Origin: Beijerinckiaceae bacterium
GTDB lineage: Bacteria > Pseudomonadota > Alphaproteobacteria > Rhizobiales > Beijerinckiaceae
Direction: 5' to 3'
Assembly: GCA_030684835.1 (NCBI GenBank)
Contig: JAUXWZ010000065.1
Location: 1 to 46,719, forward strand
DNA: 46,719 nucleotides
The notes beneath the pieces are model-generated. The model saw nothing but the letters and a program-made list of their open reading frames with translations, was not told the DNA's origin and ran no database searches. The position numbers were made by a program, and so were the translations under genes. Below are positions 1-8,086 of this stretch, in pieces. Numbering within the stretch: the stretch's first letter is position 1; the number at the start of each line of letters is the position of its first letter.

Positions 1-199
1 CGCGGTCAACCCCAAGACACTGCCCGCCAACGCGAAAGAGACGCACAAATCGCTGTTCGACGGATCGAATTGCGGCATCGCGCTTACCGATCGCCCGGCT
101 TTCTCGGTGCAGCATCACCCCGAGGCGAGCCCCGGCCCGCAAGACTCGCACTATCTGTTCAAGCGCTTCGTCGACATGATGGACGCGGGCAAGGTCTAA
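1..199 (+). CDS. carA: Carbamoyl-phosphate synthase small subunit, 3' end only
   Basis: This is the last 65 codons of the glutaminase subunit of carbamoyl-phosphate synthase. That subunit releases ammonia from glutamine and passes it to CarB for arginine and pyrimidine synthesis in the cytoplasm. The reading frame enters from the left edge (first full codon at base 2) and stops with TAA at 197-199. The fragment carries the class I amidotransferase signature [12 protein letters not shown], which includes the catalytic His and Glu of the triad; the nucleophile Cys would lie outside the window. The partner carB is not next to it but 23.7 kb downstream on the same strand. Identity is secure from the motif; the 5' part is missing only because of the window edge. 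Confidence 0.93.
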   Translation, partial: AVNPKTLPANAKETHKSLFDGSNCGIALTDRPAFSVQHHPEASPGPQDSHYLFKRFVDMMDAGKV

Positions 200-217
200 A
201 GCGACCACGGGGGCGGC

Positions 218-928
218 ATGGACTGGCGCGAATACTGGAACGGGCCGCACTCGATCTACGCCAACGAGCGGCATCGCACCCTTCATTTCGATCTGATCGC
301 GCGCGACATTGCGCGGCTCATTCCGTCGCGTGACGCGCACGTGCTCGACTATGGCTGCGGCGAGGCGGACACCGCCACTGCGCTGGCGGCCAGATGCTGC
401 AAGCTTTATCTTTTCGACACGGCAGAAACCGTGCGCGCGCGCTTGCGGCACAAGCATGCAGGTGACCGCAAGATCGTCGTCCTTGACGAGACAGACCTTG
501 AAGGCGTGGCCGATGAATCGCTTGATTTCATCATCGTCAATTCGGTGCTGCAATATCTGACGCAAGCCGAACTCGTCGCCATTCTCGACTTTGCGCGCGA
601 GAAACTGAAGAGCGGCGGAACGCTGGCGCTGGGCGATGTCATTCCCGAGGATGCGAACGCCGTGGCCGACACAAAGGCGCTGCTCTCCTTTGCGTTTCAC
701 GGCGGCTTTCTCACGGCGGCTTTCAAAAGCTTGGTGAAGACGGCGCTTTCAGACTATCGCAAGCTGCGCGAGACGCTGGGCCTCACACGCTATAGCGAAG
801 CGCAAATGCTGCGCCTTCTGACGCAGAACGGCTTCACCGCCCATCGCGCGCAAAACAACATCGGGCACAATCAGGGGCGGATGCTGTTTCTGGCAAGCCC
901 GGTTGTCACCGACGCCACGTCGATCTGA
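218..928 (+). CDS. Class I SAM-dependent methyltransferase, substrate unknown
   Basis: This 236-residue cytoplasmic protein has a class I Rossmann methyltransferase core. Motif I is seen as VLDYGCGEADTA near residues 42-53, an acidic strand LYLFDTAE follows, and a motif IV-like stretch LDFIIVNSVLQYL lies near residues 100-112. It starts at ATG 218, only 18 bases after the carA stop, with a GGGGGCGG sequence just upstream, so it may be cotranscribed with carA. The family is recognised only at the fold level. The Tyr/Trp-rich N-terminus (WREYWNGPHSIYANERH) resembles small-molecule methyltransferases, but no substrate can be named from sequence. Confidence 0.8.
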   Translation: MDWREYWNGPHSIYANERHRTLHFDLIARDIARLIPSRDAHVLDYGCGEADTATALAARCCKLYLFDTAETVRARLRHKHAGDRKIVVLDETDLEGVADESLDFIIVNSVLQYLTQAELVAILDFAREKLKSGGTLALGDVIPEDANAVADTKALLSFAFHGGFLTAAFKSLVKTALSDYRKLRETLGLTRYSEAQMLRLLTQNGFTAHRAQNNIGHNQGRMLFLASPVVTDATSI

Positions 929-940
929 CAGCCGGGTTTC

Positions 941-1288
941 TCAATCCCGTTCCGGCAAACGATCCAGAAAAAGCTCCTGCTGCCGCCCCATCCATACCGC
1001 ATGCTTTGAATGATCGGCGCGTGGATAACCCGTCTGCGGATGCAGGAATACCGTAAGCGGCGCATGATTGAGGATCAGCCACGGCGTAATCTCGTCGAAC
1101 TGCTCTGGCTGGAAAGCAACCTGGAACATTGCCGAGGGATGCGGGCCCACAGGCACATCATGCCAACGCCCGTAAATGGCCTGCGGAAAAAGCGCCTCCA
1201 TTTCGGCCCGCAGCCTTTCAGCCTGCGGGCGCAGTTCCATCTCGTAATAGATGTGGGCGTGATAGCTTTGGATCGCGTTGGTCGTCAT
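941..1288 (-). CDS. DOPA 4,5-dioxygenase family protein
   Basis: This 115-residue protein matches the small bacterial and fungal DOPA 4,5-dioxygenase (extradiol ring-cleavage) family. The His pattern typical of the family is visible: YHAHIYY at residues 9-15, VGPHPSAMF in the middle, and LNHAPLTVFLHPQTG plus HAVWMG towards the C-terminus. Family members use a metal-bound His cluster to cleave catechols; in bacteria the true substrate is usually unknown. An upstream in-frame start at 1444 would add 52 residues without family similarity, so I chose ATG at 1288, where the conserved region begins. It is convergent with the methyltransferase gene ending at 928 and divergent from lgt. Confidence 0.75.
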   Translation of the reverse strand: MTTNAIQSYHAHIYYEMELRPQAERLRAEMEALFPQAIYGRWHDVPVGPHPSAMFQVAFQPEQFDEITPWLILNHAPLTVFLHPQTGYPRADHSKHAVWMGRQQELFLDRLPERD

Positions 1289-1470
1289 GCCGTTCTCATC
1301 CAAATCGTGGCCCCGTGAGCGCAATCTTACTTTCGGCAGAGGCGATGGTGAACCAAATTCGTTCGCTGCTACGTTTGTCAAACAATCGCATTGCGGGAGA
1401 GCTTGGAAGATCCGCGCCTTGACCTGAAGGCCAGCCCGTCGCAATCAGGGTCCACTGATTTCGGGGCCCC

Positions 1471-2289
1471 ATGCTGCTTGCCATTCCCTTCCCGGCCATC
1501 GATCCCGTTCTGATCGAAATCGGCCCTATCGCTATTCGCTGGTATGCCCTGGCCTATATAGCCGGGCTCATCGGCGGTTGGCTTGTCGCGCGCGAGATCG
1601 CACGCCGCGACTCTCTCTGGGGCGCCGTGCCGCGCCCAACCCCCGAAAGCCTCGACGATCTCCTCGTCTATGTCGCCTTCGGCGTCATCATCGGCGGCCG
1701 GATCGGCTACGTCCTGTTCTACAATCTCGATTTTTTTGTCGACAATCCCGGCCGCGTCTTCGCGGTATGGGAAGGCGGCATGGCGTTTCACGGCGGGCTG
1801 GCGGGAGCCGCGGTCGGGATATGGCTGTTTGCAAGGCGCTATGGCGTAAGCTCCTTCACGGTGGCCGACATTTGCTCACTCGTCGCGCCAATCGGCATTT
1901 TTCTGGGCCGGATCGCAAATTTCATCAAGCCGGAATTGTGGGGCCGGCCCACGGATGTCGCCTGGGGCGTGATCTTTCCAGGCGCAGGGCCTGAAGCGCG
2001 CCACCCCAGCCAGCTTTATGAAGCGGGCCTTGAAGGCCTTGCCCTGTTTATCGTTTTGATCTTTCTGGCGCGCGCTGGCTCGTTACGCTGGCCGGGCATG
2101 ACCACGGGCGTTTTTGCGGCGGGCTATGGCGTTGCGCGCATCGTGAGCGAGTTTTTCCGCGAACCCGATCCGCAACTGGGGTTCTTGTTCGGCGGCGCCA
2201 CAATGGGCATGCTGCTTTCCGTTCCCCTGATCATGGTGGGATTCGCGCTGATCGTCCGCGCGCGCAAAAACAGACTTCGCAAAGACTGA
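1471..2289 (+). CDS. lgt: Prolipoprotein diacylglyceryl transferase
   Basis: Lgt moves a diacylglyceryl group from phosphatidylglycerol to the lipobox cysteine of prolipoproteins in the inner membrane, the first step of lipoprotein maturation. The 272-residue protein has the usual length, several hydrophobic helices, and the family motifs: GGMAFHGGLAGA with His107, GRIANFIKPELWGRPT with Arg147 and Asn150, and RHPSQLYEAGLEG further on. His107 and Arg147 fit the essential residues of the E. coli enzyme with an offset of about four. It begins a tight rightward run with the MidA-like gene (18 bases later) and pgeF. It contributes to envelope assembly together with pgsA, which makes the phosphatidylglycerol precursor, further along the same strand. 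Confidence 0.96.
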   Translation: MLLAIPFPAIDPVLIEIGPIAIRWYALAYIAGLIGGWLVAREIARRDSLWGAVPRPTPESLDDLLVYVAFGVIIGGRIGYVLFYNLDFFVDNPGRVFAVWEGGMAFHGGLAGAAVGIWLFARRYGVSSFTVADICSLVAPIGIFLGRIANFIKPELWGRPTDVAWGVIFPGAGPEARHPSQLYEAGLEGLALFIVLIFLARAGSLRWPGMTTGVFAAGYGVARIVSEFFREPDPQLGFLFGGATMGMLLSVPLIMVGFALIVRARKNRLRKD

Positions 2290-2306
2290 CTTGGGGAGAG
2301 CGTTGA

Positions 2307-3434
2307 GTGACGGGTCTCGCACGGAAACTGAAAGCGATCATCGAAACGGAAGGACCGATCCCGTTCGACCGCTACATGCAGCTTTGCCTCGGCGACCCTG
2401 AGTTTGGCTATTACATCACCCGCGATCCCTTTGGCGCGGACGGCGACTTCACGACAGCGCCCGAGATCAGCCAGATGTTCGGCGAACTTGTGGGCCTGTG
2501 GGCTGCGGAAACCTGGAGCCGCCACAGGATCAAGGGGCCCGTGCGCCTCGTGGAACTGGGCCCCGGCCGCGGCACGCTGATGGCTGACGCTTTACGCGCT
2601 TGCCGCGTTGCGCCTGACTTTCTGGCCGCTGTCGAAGAGATTTGTCTTGTCGAAACCAGCCCTATCCTGCGCGAAAAGCAGGAGCAGAAACTTCAAGGCC
2701 GCGGCGTCAATATCCGCTGGTGCGAGTCTGTCGACGACGTTCCACCGGGACCTGCCATTTTCATCGCCAATGAGTTTTTCGATGCGCTGCCGGTACGCCA
2801 TTTCATACGCGTAGAAGAAGGTTGGTGCGAAAAACTCGTCGGCGTCGATGAGGATGGAAATTTCTTCGCCGGCCTGGCGGCGGAGCCAGAGCAACTAATC
2901 CGGGCGGAGGCCCCCGTCGGCTCTATTCTCGAGATCTGCGCGACCGGCCACAAGCTGGCGGCCGCCATCTCGGCGCGGATCGTGAGACAGGGCGGCGCCG
3001 CCCTGATCATCGATTACGGCCACATCGAAACGGCTTACGGCGAAACCGTGCAGGCGTTGCGCCGCCATGTCGCCGCCGATCCGCTGACGGACCCCGGCGA
3101 GTCCGACATCACCGCGCACGTTGATTTCGCCTCACTCGCCCGGGCCGCGGCCGCATCGGGCGCCGTCGCTTTCGGTCCCATCACACAAGCTGATTTTCTG
3201 AACCGCATTGGCGTTGTGCAACGCGCGAAAGCCCTGCGCGCCAGCGGCAACCCGGTTCAGGCCGCCAACGTTGACCAGGAATTGCGCCGCCTCACCTCCT
3301 CCGATCCCGAGATCGGCGCGGGCGGACGCATGGTTCCCGGCATGGGTGATCTCTTCAAGGTCATCGCCATTCAACCATCGGACGCCCCCACGCCGGCGGG
3401 CTTCGAGCAAGAAGCAGCGGACTCAAATCAATGA
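2307..3434 (+). CDS. MidA/NDUFAF7-family SAM-dependent methyltransferase
   Basis: This 375-residue protein belongs to the DUF185/MidA (NDUFAF7) family. The mitochondrial homologue methylates an arginine of the NDUFS2 subunit during complex I assembly; the bacterial role is inferred to be similar but unproven. The SAM-binding motif VELGPGRGTLMADALR lies at about residues 79-94, and the family stretch IFIANEFFDALPVRHF follows near residues 151-166. I used GTG at 2307, which has GGGGAGAG six bases upstream. The gene overlaps pgeF by four bases (ATGA), so the two are probably translationally coupled. The lgt-MidA-pgeF order is common in Hyphomicrobiales. Confidence 0.88.
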   Translation: MTGLARKLKAIIETEGPIPFDRYMQLCLGDPEFGYYITRDPFGADGDFTTAPEISQMFGELVGLWAAETWSRHRIKGPVRLVELGPGRGTLMADALRACRVAPDFLAAVEEICLVETSPILREKQEQKLQGRGVNIRWCESVDDVPPGPAIFIANEFFDALPVRHFIRVEEGWCEKLVGVDEDGNFFAGLAAEPEQLIRAEAPVGSILEICATGHKLAAAISARIVRQGGAALIIDYGHIETAYGETVQALRRHVAADPLTDPGESDITAHVDFASLARAAAASGAVAFGPITQADFLNRIGVVQRAKALRASGNPVQAANVDQELRRLTSSDPEIGAGGRMVPGMGDLFKVIAIQPSDAPTPAGFEQEAADSNQ

Positions 3435-4207
3435 CCGACGCGGCGCCCGCAATTCGCTCGCCACTTCTTGAAAGCGAGGGCGTGACGCACGCTTTCTTCA
3501 CGCGCGAGGGCGGCGTCAGCGATGGGCTCTACGCCTCTTTGAACGGCGGCGCGGGCTCACGCGATGCGCCAGAGGCTGTCGCCGAGAACAAGCGGCGCAT
3601 GGCGCTTTGCCTGGGCGTCGCGCCGCACAAACTACTCGTGCCCTATCAGGTTCATTCAGCGGAGGCGCGGCCGATTGATTCGCCGTGGAGCGAACGGCCC
3701 CATTGCGACGGCGTGGTGACGGCAACCCGTGGACTGGCGCTGGGCGTCACGGGCGCCGATTGCGGCGTCGTATTGTTCTGCGATCCCGGCGCGGGGGTGA
3801 TCGCCGCCGCCCATGCGGGCTGGAAAGGCGCGCTGGAAGGCGTGCTCGACGCCACGCTCGAACAGATGGAGCGTCTGGGCGCATCCCGTCCCGCCATTAC
3901 AGCGGTTCTTGGCCCCACCATCTCAAAGGCGTCATACGAAGTCGGCCCGGAGTTCGTGGCGCGATTCGTCAAGGCGGACGCCGACAACGAAGGTTTCTTT
4001 CGCGCGTCCGTCAACGCGGGCAAGTCGATGTTTGATCTGCCCGGATACATCGGCGCACGGCTGCGAGCCGAGGGCGTGGGCGCATTCGAAAATCTTGACC
4101 TCGACACCTACGCGGATAAGAGACGCTTTTATTCTTATCGGCGCTCGGTCCACCGCAATGAGCCAGACTTCGGTCGGCTCGTGGCCGCAATAGCCCTGCC
4201 CGCCTGA
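3431..4207 (+). CDS. pgeF: PgeF/YfiH multicopper-like purine nucleoside hydrolase or phosphorylase
   Basis: This 258-residue protein belongs to the YfiH/LACC1 family. The E. coli protein is called peptidoglycan editing factor, and family members have purine nucleoside phosphorylase, adenosine deaminase and MTA phosphorylase activities. The zinc site residues are visible: His75 in VPYQVHSAE, Cys111 in VTGADCGVVLF and His128 in AAAHAGWKG. Length is normal (about 245-260). The ATG lies inside the stop of the preceding methyltransferase gene (ATGA overlap), implying coupled translation. Its MTA phosphorylase activity, if present, would overlap that of mtnP at 34.8 kb. Old annotations call such proteins polyphenol oxidase or laccase; the nucleoside activity is better supported. 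Confidence 0.92.
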   Translation: MTDAAPAIRSPLLESEGVTHAFFTREGGVSDGLYASLNGGAGSRDAPEAVAENKRRMALCLGVAPHKLLVPYQVHSAEARPIDSPWSERPHCDGVVTATRGLALGVTGADCGVVLFCDPGAGVIAAAHAGWKGALEGVLDATLEQMERLGASRPAITAVLGPTISKASYEVGPEFVARFVKADADNEGFFRASVNAGKSMFDLPGYIGARLRAEGVGAFENLDLDTYADKRRFYSYRRSVHRNEPDFGRLVAAIALPA

Positions 4208-4267
4208 CAGCGCACGCAATCTGGCGTAAGCGAAGACGCCCGCGCTCTCGCGGAGAATGAGGAGACG

Positions 4268-5347
4268 ATGGCGGGCGGCGCGAAAATAGGTGGCAATCCA
4301 AACCTCAAGCCATACTCGCTCATGGACGCGGCAGGCGAAGCCCTGACGCTCGCCGTTGGCGCGCTTGGCGCCATGTTTTTCATCTATCTGCAAGTCCCGG
4401 GCGGTTCGATGTCCGGCTCGGTCGTGGCTGTCACTTTGCTCGCAGTGTTTGGCTGGGCGAAGGGCCTTGGCCGTCCGTTGCAGATCCTCGGCCTCGCCTC
4501 GATTGGCGTCGCCATCGGCTCGGTTGTTGGCCCCGACACTTTCAACAACGTCGCAAACTACCCCGCCACCATGGCGCTGATGGCGCTGTGCGTTCTGTGC
4601 ATGACGCTCGCGTCAGCTGCTGTCTGGCGATACTTAATGGGCTGGCCCGCCTCAATGGCCGTGCTCGCCTCGGTGCCGGGGTCGATGGGTTACATCGTAT
4701 CGGTCTCCATGAGCATGGGCGCGGACGCAGCCAAGGTTGCGGTCGTGCAGATGTCGCGCGTCATCTTTCTCGTCACGATCCTGCCGTGGATCATCGTCTG
4801 GGAACAGGGCACGCCCGGCGAACTCCCCCAACAGGTTTATGATTCGCCCGCCACCGTGGCCTGGGTGCTGGCGGGCGGAATCGCTGCGGGGCTTTTGTTT
4901 ACGCGGTTTTCTATCCCCGGCGGAGCCATCCTCGGGGCCATGATCTTTTCCGGTTCGGTGCATTATGTTGGCGTTGCGCCCGGCCGCGCGCCGACATGGC
5001 TGATGGACATGGGGCAAGTGGTTCTGGGCGCATGGGTGGGCTCGCGTTTTGTCGGGTTCGACTGGAGCCTCTTCCTGCGAATCATCATGGGGGCCGTGCT
5101 CTCGATCTGCGCTGCGCTTGCCGTATCCATTGGGTTCGCATGGCTGGCGTCGGAGTTCTTGGGCGTCTCGTTTGGCGCCGCGCTGATCGGCTATTCACCC
5201 GGCGGGCAGGAGGCGATGGTGGCGCTGGCGCTGGTGCTGGCGGTCGATCCCATCTTCGTCGCCACCCATCATCTGGGCCGCTATTTTCTAATCAACATGA
5301 CGCTTCCCTTCATCGTCGCATGGATGCGACGCGCCGAAGGCAAGTGA
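4268..5347 (+). CDS. AbrB-family polytopic membrane protein
   Basis: This 359-residue, strongly hydrophobic protein has about nine to ten predicted membrane segments in two repeated halves. It matches the AbrB/'ammonia monooxygenase' family (PF05145-type), a name derived from an old misannotation. The family resembles small permeases; substrate and direction are unknown. Glycine-rich turns such as VPGGSMSG, SVPGSMGYIVSVSMSMGADAA and FSIPGGAILGAMIFSG are typical of the two halves. ATG 4268 follows GAGGAGACG, a strong ribosome binding site. It sits between pgeF and a GST gene on the same strand, 60 bases after pgeF. Not related to the Bacillus AbrB transition regulator. Confidence 0.8.
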   Translation: MAGGAKIGGNPNLKPYSLMDAAGEALTLAVGALGAMFFIYLQVPGGSMSGSVVAVTLLAVFGWAKGLGRPLQILGLASIGVAIGSVVGPDTFNNVANYPATMALMALCVLCMTLASAAVWRYLMGWPASMAVLASVPGSMGYIVSVSMSMGADAAKVAVVQMSRVIFLVTILPWIIVWEQGTPGELPQQVYDSPATVAWVLAGGIAAGLLFTRFSIPGGAILGAMIFSGSVHYVGVAPGRAPTWLMDMGQVVLGAWVGSRFVGFDWSLFLRIIMGAVLSICAALAVSIGFAWLASEFLGVSFGAALIGYSPGGQEAMVALALVLAVDPIFVATHHLGRYFLINMTLPFIVAWMRRAEGK

Positions 5348-5368
5348 CGCATTTCCGGGAGTGACCCC

Positions 5369-5980
5369 ATGCTGCTGCGCACCTCTTTGACCTCCCCGTT
5401 CGGCCGCAAGATCCGGATGGCTTCGCTCCGGCTGGGGATGGCCGATCGCATCCAGGTTGTGAGCGCTGACACGACCGATCCCACGGATGAGATCCGCAAG
5501 GACAATCCGCTGGGAAAAGTGCCGCTGCTGATTCTCGACAACGGCCAGCGGATCTATGACAGCCGCGTCATTCTGGAATATCTCGATCACGTTGCGGGGG
5601 GCGGCGTCCTCATCCCCCTCGACTGGACCGACAAGCTTGAAACCCTCGTTTTTCAATCGCTTGGAGATGGCGTCATGGACGCCTGCGTACTCGTGTCCTA
5701 CGAAGAGCGGTACCGGCCGCAGGAAATTCGGTCCGCCAAATGGCTCGATCACCAGACCGGGAAGATCCGGCGCGGTCTCGACCACCTCACCCGCAAGCAT
5801 CCTGACCCAGCCCGTTTCGATGTCGGCGTCATCTCGATTGCCTGCATGCTTGGCTATCTTGACTGGCGCAAACAGCTAGACTGGCGCAGCGAGTTTCCCG
5901 CACTGATTCCGTGGCTTGACGCTTTTGACGCCGCGGCGCCCGAGTTCGCCGCCACCGCGCGCGACGCCAGCCCAGCTTGA
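5369..5980 (+). CDS. Glutathione S-transferase family protein
   Basis: This 203-residue protein has the length and two-domain pattern of soluble glutathione S-transferases. The N-terminal thioredoxin-like half starts with LLRTSLTSPFGRKIRMA, in which a Ser or Thr may take the place of the catalytic residue, and contains the glutathione-binding turn GKVPLLILDNGQRIYDS with the Ser that contacts the gamma-glutamyl group. The C-terminal half is helical (residues about 85-200). The substrate cannot be deduced. It follows the AbrB-type gene by 21 bases with GGGAG before the ATG, so it is likely in the same transcript. Confidence 0.85.
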   Translation: MLLRTSLTSPFGRKIRMASLRLGMADRIQVVSADTTDPTDEIRKDNPLGKVPLLILDNGQRIYDSRVILEYLDHVAGGGVLIPLDWTDKLETLVFQSLGDGVMDACVLVSYEERYRPQEIRSAKWLDHQTGKIRRGLDHLTRKHPDPARFDVGVISIACMLGYLDWRKQLDWRSEFPALIPWLDAFDAAAPEFAATARDASPA

Positions 5981-6047
5981 TTGTTCACGCCGGTGTGGTT
6001 AGGCGGGGATTGACGCCGCCGCTACAAGTCTGTTCCCTCACGCGACA

Positions 6048-6635
6048 ATGACGAGCATGGACGGCACACGCCCAAAACACCTCAGCTTGCCCAATCTTCT
6101 CACCTACGGGCGAGTGGCGGCAGTTCCTATCGTTGCAGCGCTTCTGTTCTGGCCGCTCGAAGACTGGGCGCGCTGGTCAGCGCTTGGCGTCTTCGCAGTC
6201 GCGGCGATCACTGACTTTTTCGATGGTTATCTGGCGCGCGCATGGTCGCAGCAATCATCCCTCGGCCGGATGCTCGATCCGATTGCCGACAAGCTGCTGG
6301 TTGCGGTCACGCTGCTCATGCTCGTCGCCGACGAGGCGATCACCGGCGTCAATATGTGGGCGGCGATCATTATTCTGTCGCGCGAAATTCTCGTGTCCGG
6401 TCTGCGCGAGTTTCTGGCTGAGCTGCGCGTGTCGCTTCCCGTTACGCGCGTGGCGAAATACAAGACGACTGCGCAATTGCTGGCGCTTGGCTTTCTGATC
6501 GCGCCGCCGCAGGGCGTGTCTTTTATCGATAGCGAAGCCATAGGGCTCGGCCTGCTTTGGGCTGCGGCCCTCCTTACGCTCTACACCGGCTATGATTATA
6601 TGAGGGCCGGTATGAAACACGTGATGGACGAGTGA
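6048..6635 (+). CDS. pgsA: CDP-diacylglycerol-glycerol-3-phosphate 3-phosphatidyltransferase
   Basis: PgsA makes phosphatidylglycerol phosphate from CDP-diacylglycerol and glycerol-3-phosphate in the inner membrane, the committed step to phosphatidylglycerol and cardiolipin. The 195-residue protein has the complete CDP-alcohol phosphotransferase signature: Asp56, Asp59-Gly60, Ala63-Arg64, Gly73, Asp77 and Asp81, in the order required by the family. Several membrane helices surround it. The stop codon overlaps the start of moaD by one base. The pgsA-moaD-moaE order is common in Hyphomicrobiales, where uvrC usually precedes it; here uvrC lies at 14.5-16.5 kb. Alternative starts at the adjacent ATGs (6048, 6057) cannot be separated. 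Confidence 0.95.
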   Translation: MTSMDGTRPKHLSLPNLLTYGRVAAVPIVAALLFWPLEDWARWSALGVFAVAAITDFFDGYLARAWSQQSSLGRMLDPIADKLLVAVTLLMLVADEAITGVNMWAAIIILSREILVSGLREFLAELRVSLPVTRVAKYKTTAQLLALGFLIAPPQGVSFIDSEAIGLGLLWAAALLTLYTGYDYMRAGMKHVMDE

Positions 6636-6898
6636 TGGCCCCCGAGTTGAAGCTTTCGTATTTTGCATGGGTGCGCGAGCGTGTTGGCAAGAGCGATGAA
6701 ACGCTGAACCCGCCCGCTGACGTGCGCACAATCGCCGACCTTATCGCGTGGCTTTCGTCGCGTGGCGAAGAATACGCTTATGCGTTCGACAATCCGACCG
6801 TGATTCGCGCAGCCATGGATCGCAAGCACGTGAAGCAGGATTCAGCCATTGAGGGCGCTCGCGAAATCGCCTTCTTCCCGCCCATGACGGGGGGCTGA
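6635..6898 (+). CDS. moaD: Molybdopterin synthase sulfur carrier subunit
   Basis: MoaD is the ubiquitin-like small subunit of molybdopterin synthase. Its C-terminal Gly-Gly is converted to a thiocarboxylate that supplies the dithiolene sulfurs of molybdopterin. The 87-residue protein ends in FFPPMTGG, the required double glycine, and has the short beta-grasp length expected. ATG 6635 overlaps the last base of pgsA; a GTG three bases earlier is an alternative. moaE follows after one base, so the two subunits are clearly co-expressed. A molybdenum-dependent target in this window is the MsrP-like gene at 33.7-34.7 kb. Confidence 0.93.
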   Translation: MAPELKLSYFAWVRERVGKSDETLNPPADVRTIADLIAWLSSRGEEYAYAFDNPTVIRAAMDRKHVKQDSAIEGAREIAFFPPMTGG

Positions 6899-6899
6899 A

Positions 6900-7385
6900 G
6901 TGGTGGACGGCGGCGCAGACGCCAATCGCATCAAAGTGCAGATCCAGCACGAGGACTTTGACGCGGCGGCTGAAGTCGCAGCCCTCACAAAAGGGCGTCT
7001 CGACGTTGGCGCAGTCGTGACCTTCACCGGCCTGTGCCGCGACGAAGGCGCGAAACTGACCGCTCTGGAACTTGAACATTATCCCGGCATGGCCGAGGAC
7101 GAAATTGCGCGCGTTGCAGCCGAGGCCGAAAACCGTTGGTCCCTTCTTGGCGGCGTCGCGATCCATCGCTACGGCAAGATCGCTCCCGGCGAAAACATCG
7201 TGCTGGTCGTGATCGCATCATCGCACCGGGCAGCGGCGTTTGCGGCAGCCGAATTCATGATGGATTACCTGAAAACCCGCGCGCCTTTCTGGAAGAAAGA
7301 GCATCTGGCGGATGGCGGCGCAGGCGACTGGGTCGAGGCTCGCGATGCTGATGACCACGCCGCCGACCGTTGGCGAAAAGCCTGA
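6900..7385 (+). CDS. moaE: Molybdopterin synthase catalytic subunit
   Basis: MoaE forms the heterotetrameric molybdopterin synthase with MoaD and converts cyclic pyranopterin monophosphate to molybdopterin in the cytoplasm. The 161-residue sequence shows VTFTGLCRDE, LELEHYPGMAEDEIARV, HRYGKIAPGE, ASSHRAAAFAAAEFMMDYL and the lysine-bearing APFWKKE, all characteristic of the family. The start is GTG 6900 (a second GTG follows directly), one base after the moaD stop. Other moa and moe genes are not in the window. Confidence in identity is very high. Confidence 0.95.
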   Translation: MVDGGADANRIKVQIQHEDFDAAAEVAALTKGRLDVGAVVTFTGLCRDEGAKLTALELEHYPGMAEDEIARVAAEAENRWSLLGGVAIHRYGKIAPGENIVLVVIASSHRAAAFAAAEFMMDYLKTRAPFWKKEHLADGGAGDWVEARDADDHAADRWRKA

Positions 7386-7390
7386 GCGCC

Positions 7391-8083
7391 ATGGCTTCTT
7401 CATCCAAGTCGTTTTCTTGCATCCGCCCGCATATCGTTGAGCGCGTGATGGCTCGGCGCGGCAAGCTCCACTGGTTTGACTCGTTCGATCCCGCCGCCAC
7501 TGCGCTCGTGGTGATCGACATGCAGGAAACGTTCTGCGCGCCGGGCTCTCCCGCTGAGGTGCCCGCATCGCGCGACATCGTTCCCGCCATCAACAACATC
7601 GCACGCAAGTTGCGCGCGCTTGGCGGACAGGTGATCTATGTCCTGCACGCCAATACGCATGCAGGCGCGCGCAATGATTGGGCCTTGTTCTTCACGCATG
7701 TCGTGGCCGACGACGTGCGGACGCGCACCATGGATAGTCTCGCGCCAGGCCGTCAAAAGGTGTGGCGCGATCTCGATCACGACGCGCGTGATCTTATCGT
7801 TTTCAAAAACCGCTACAGCGCGCTGATTTCCGGCTCATCGAACCTCGAGCGCATCTTGCGCAGCATGAAGATCGATACGCTTCTCATCGCTGGCACGAAG
7901 ACAAACGTGTGCTGCGAGTCCACCGCGCGCGACGCCATGATGCTCGATTTCCGCACCGTGATGCTGTCGGATTGCTGCGCCGCCTTGTCGGATGACGAGC
8001 ATCGCGCGACGCTGGAGACATTCATCCAGCAGTTCGGCGATGTGCTGACCGGCGACGAAGCGCTCGCGTTGATGGCGGGCTAA
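7391..8083 (+). CDS. Isochorismatase-family cysteine hydrolase
   Basis: This 230-residue protein has the isochorismatase-like hydrolase fold. The catalytic triad is visible: Asp43 in VVIDMQETF, Lys139 in IVFKNRYSAL and Cys174 in TKTNVCCESTARDA. Enzymes of the family hydrolyse isochorismate, nicotinamide, N-carbamoyl amines, ureidoacrylate and related amides. The sequence does not settle the substrate, though the KTNVCCESTARDA form is common in ureidoacrylate and biuret-type amidohydrolases. I chose ATG 7391, just after the moaE stop, because the conserved HIVERVMARRGKLHWFD stretch begins upstream of the later ATG at 7448. It converges with ilvE, with three bases between the stops. Confidence 0.85.
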   Translation: MASSSKSFSCIRPHIVERVMARRGKLHWFDSFDPAATALVVIDMQETFCAPGSPAEVPASRDIVPAINNIARKLRALGGQVIYVLHANTHAGARNDWALFFTHVVADDVRTRTMDSLAPGRQKVWRDLDHDARDLIVFKNRYSALISGSSNLERILRSMKIDTLLIAGTKTNVCCESTARDAMMLDFRTVMLSDCCAALSDDEHRATLETFIQQFGDVLTGDEALALMAG

Positions 8084-8086
8084 ATC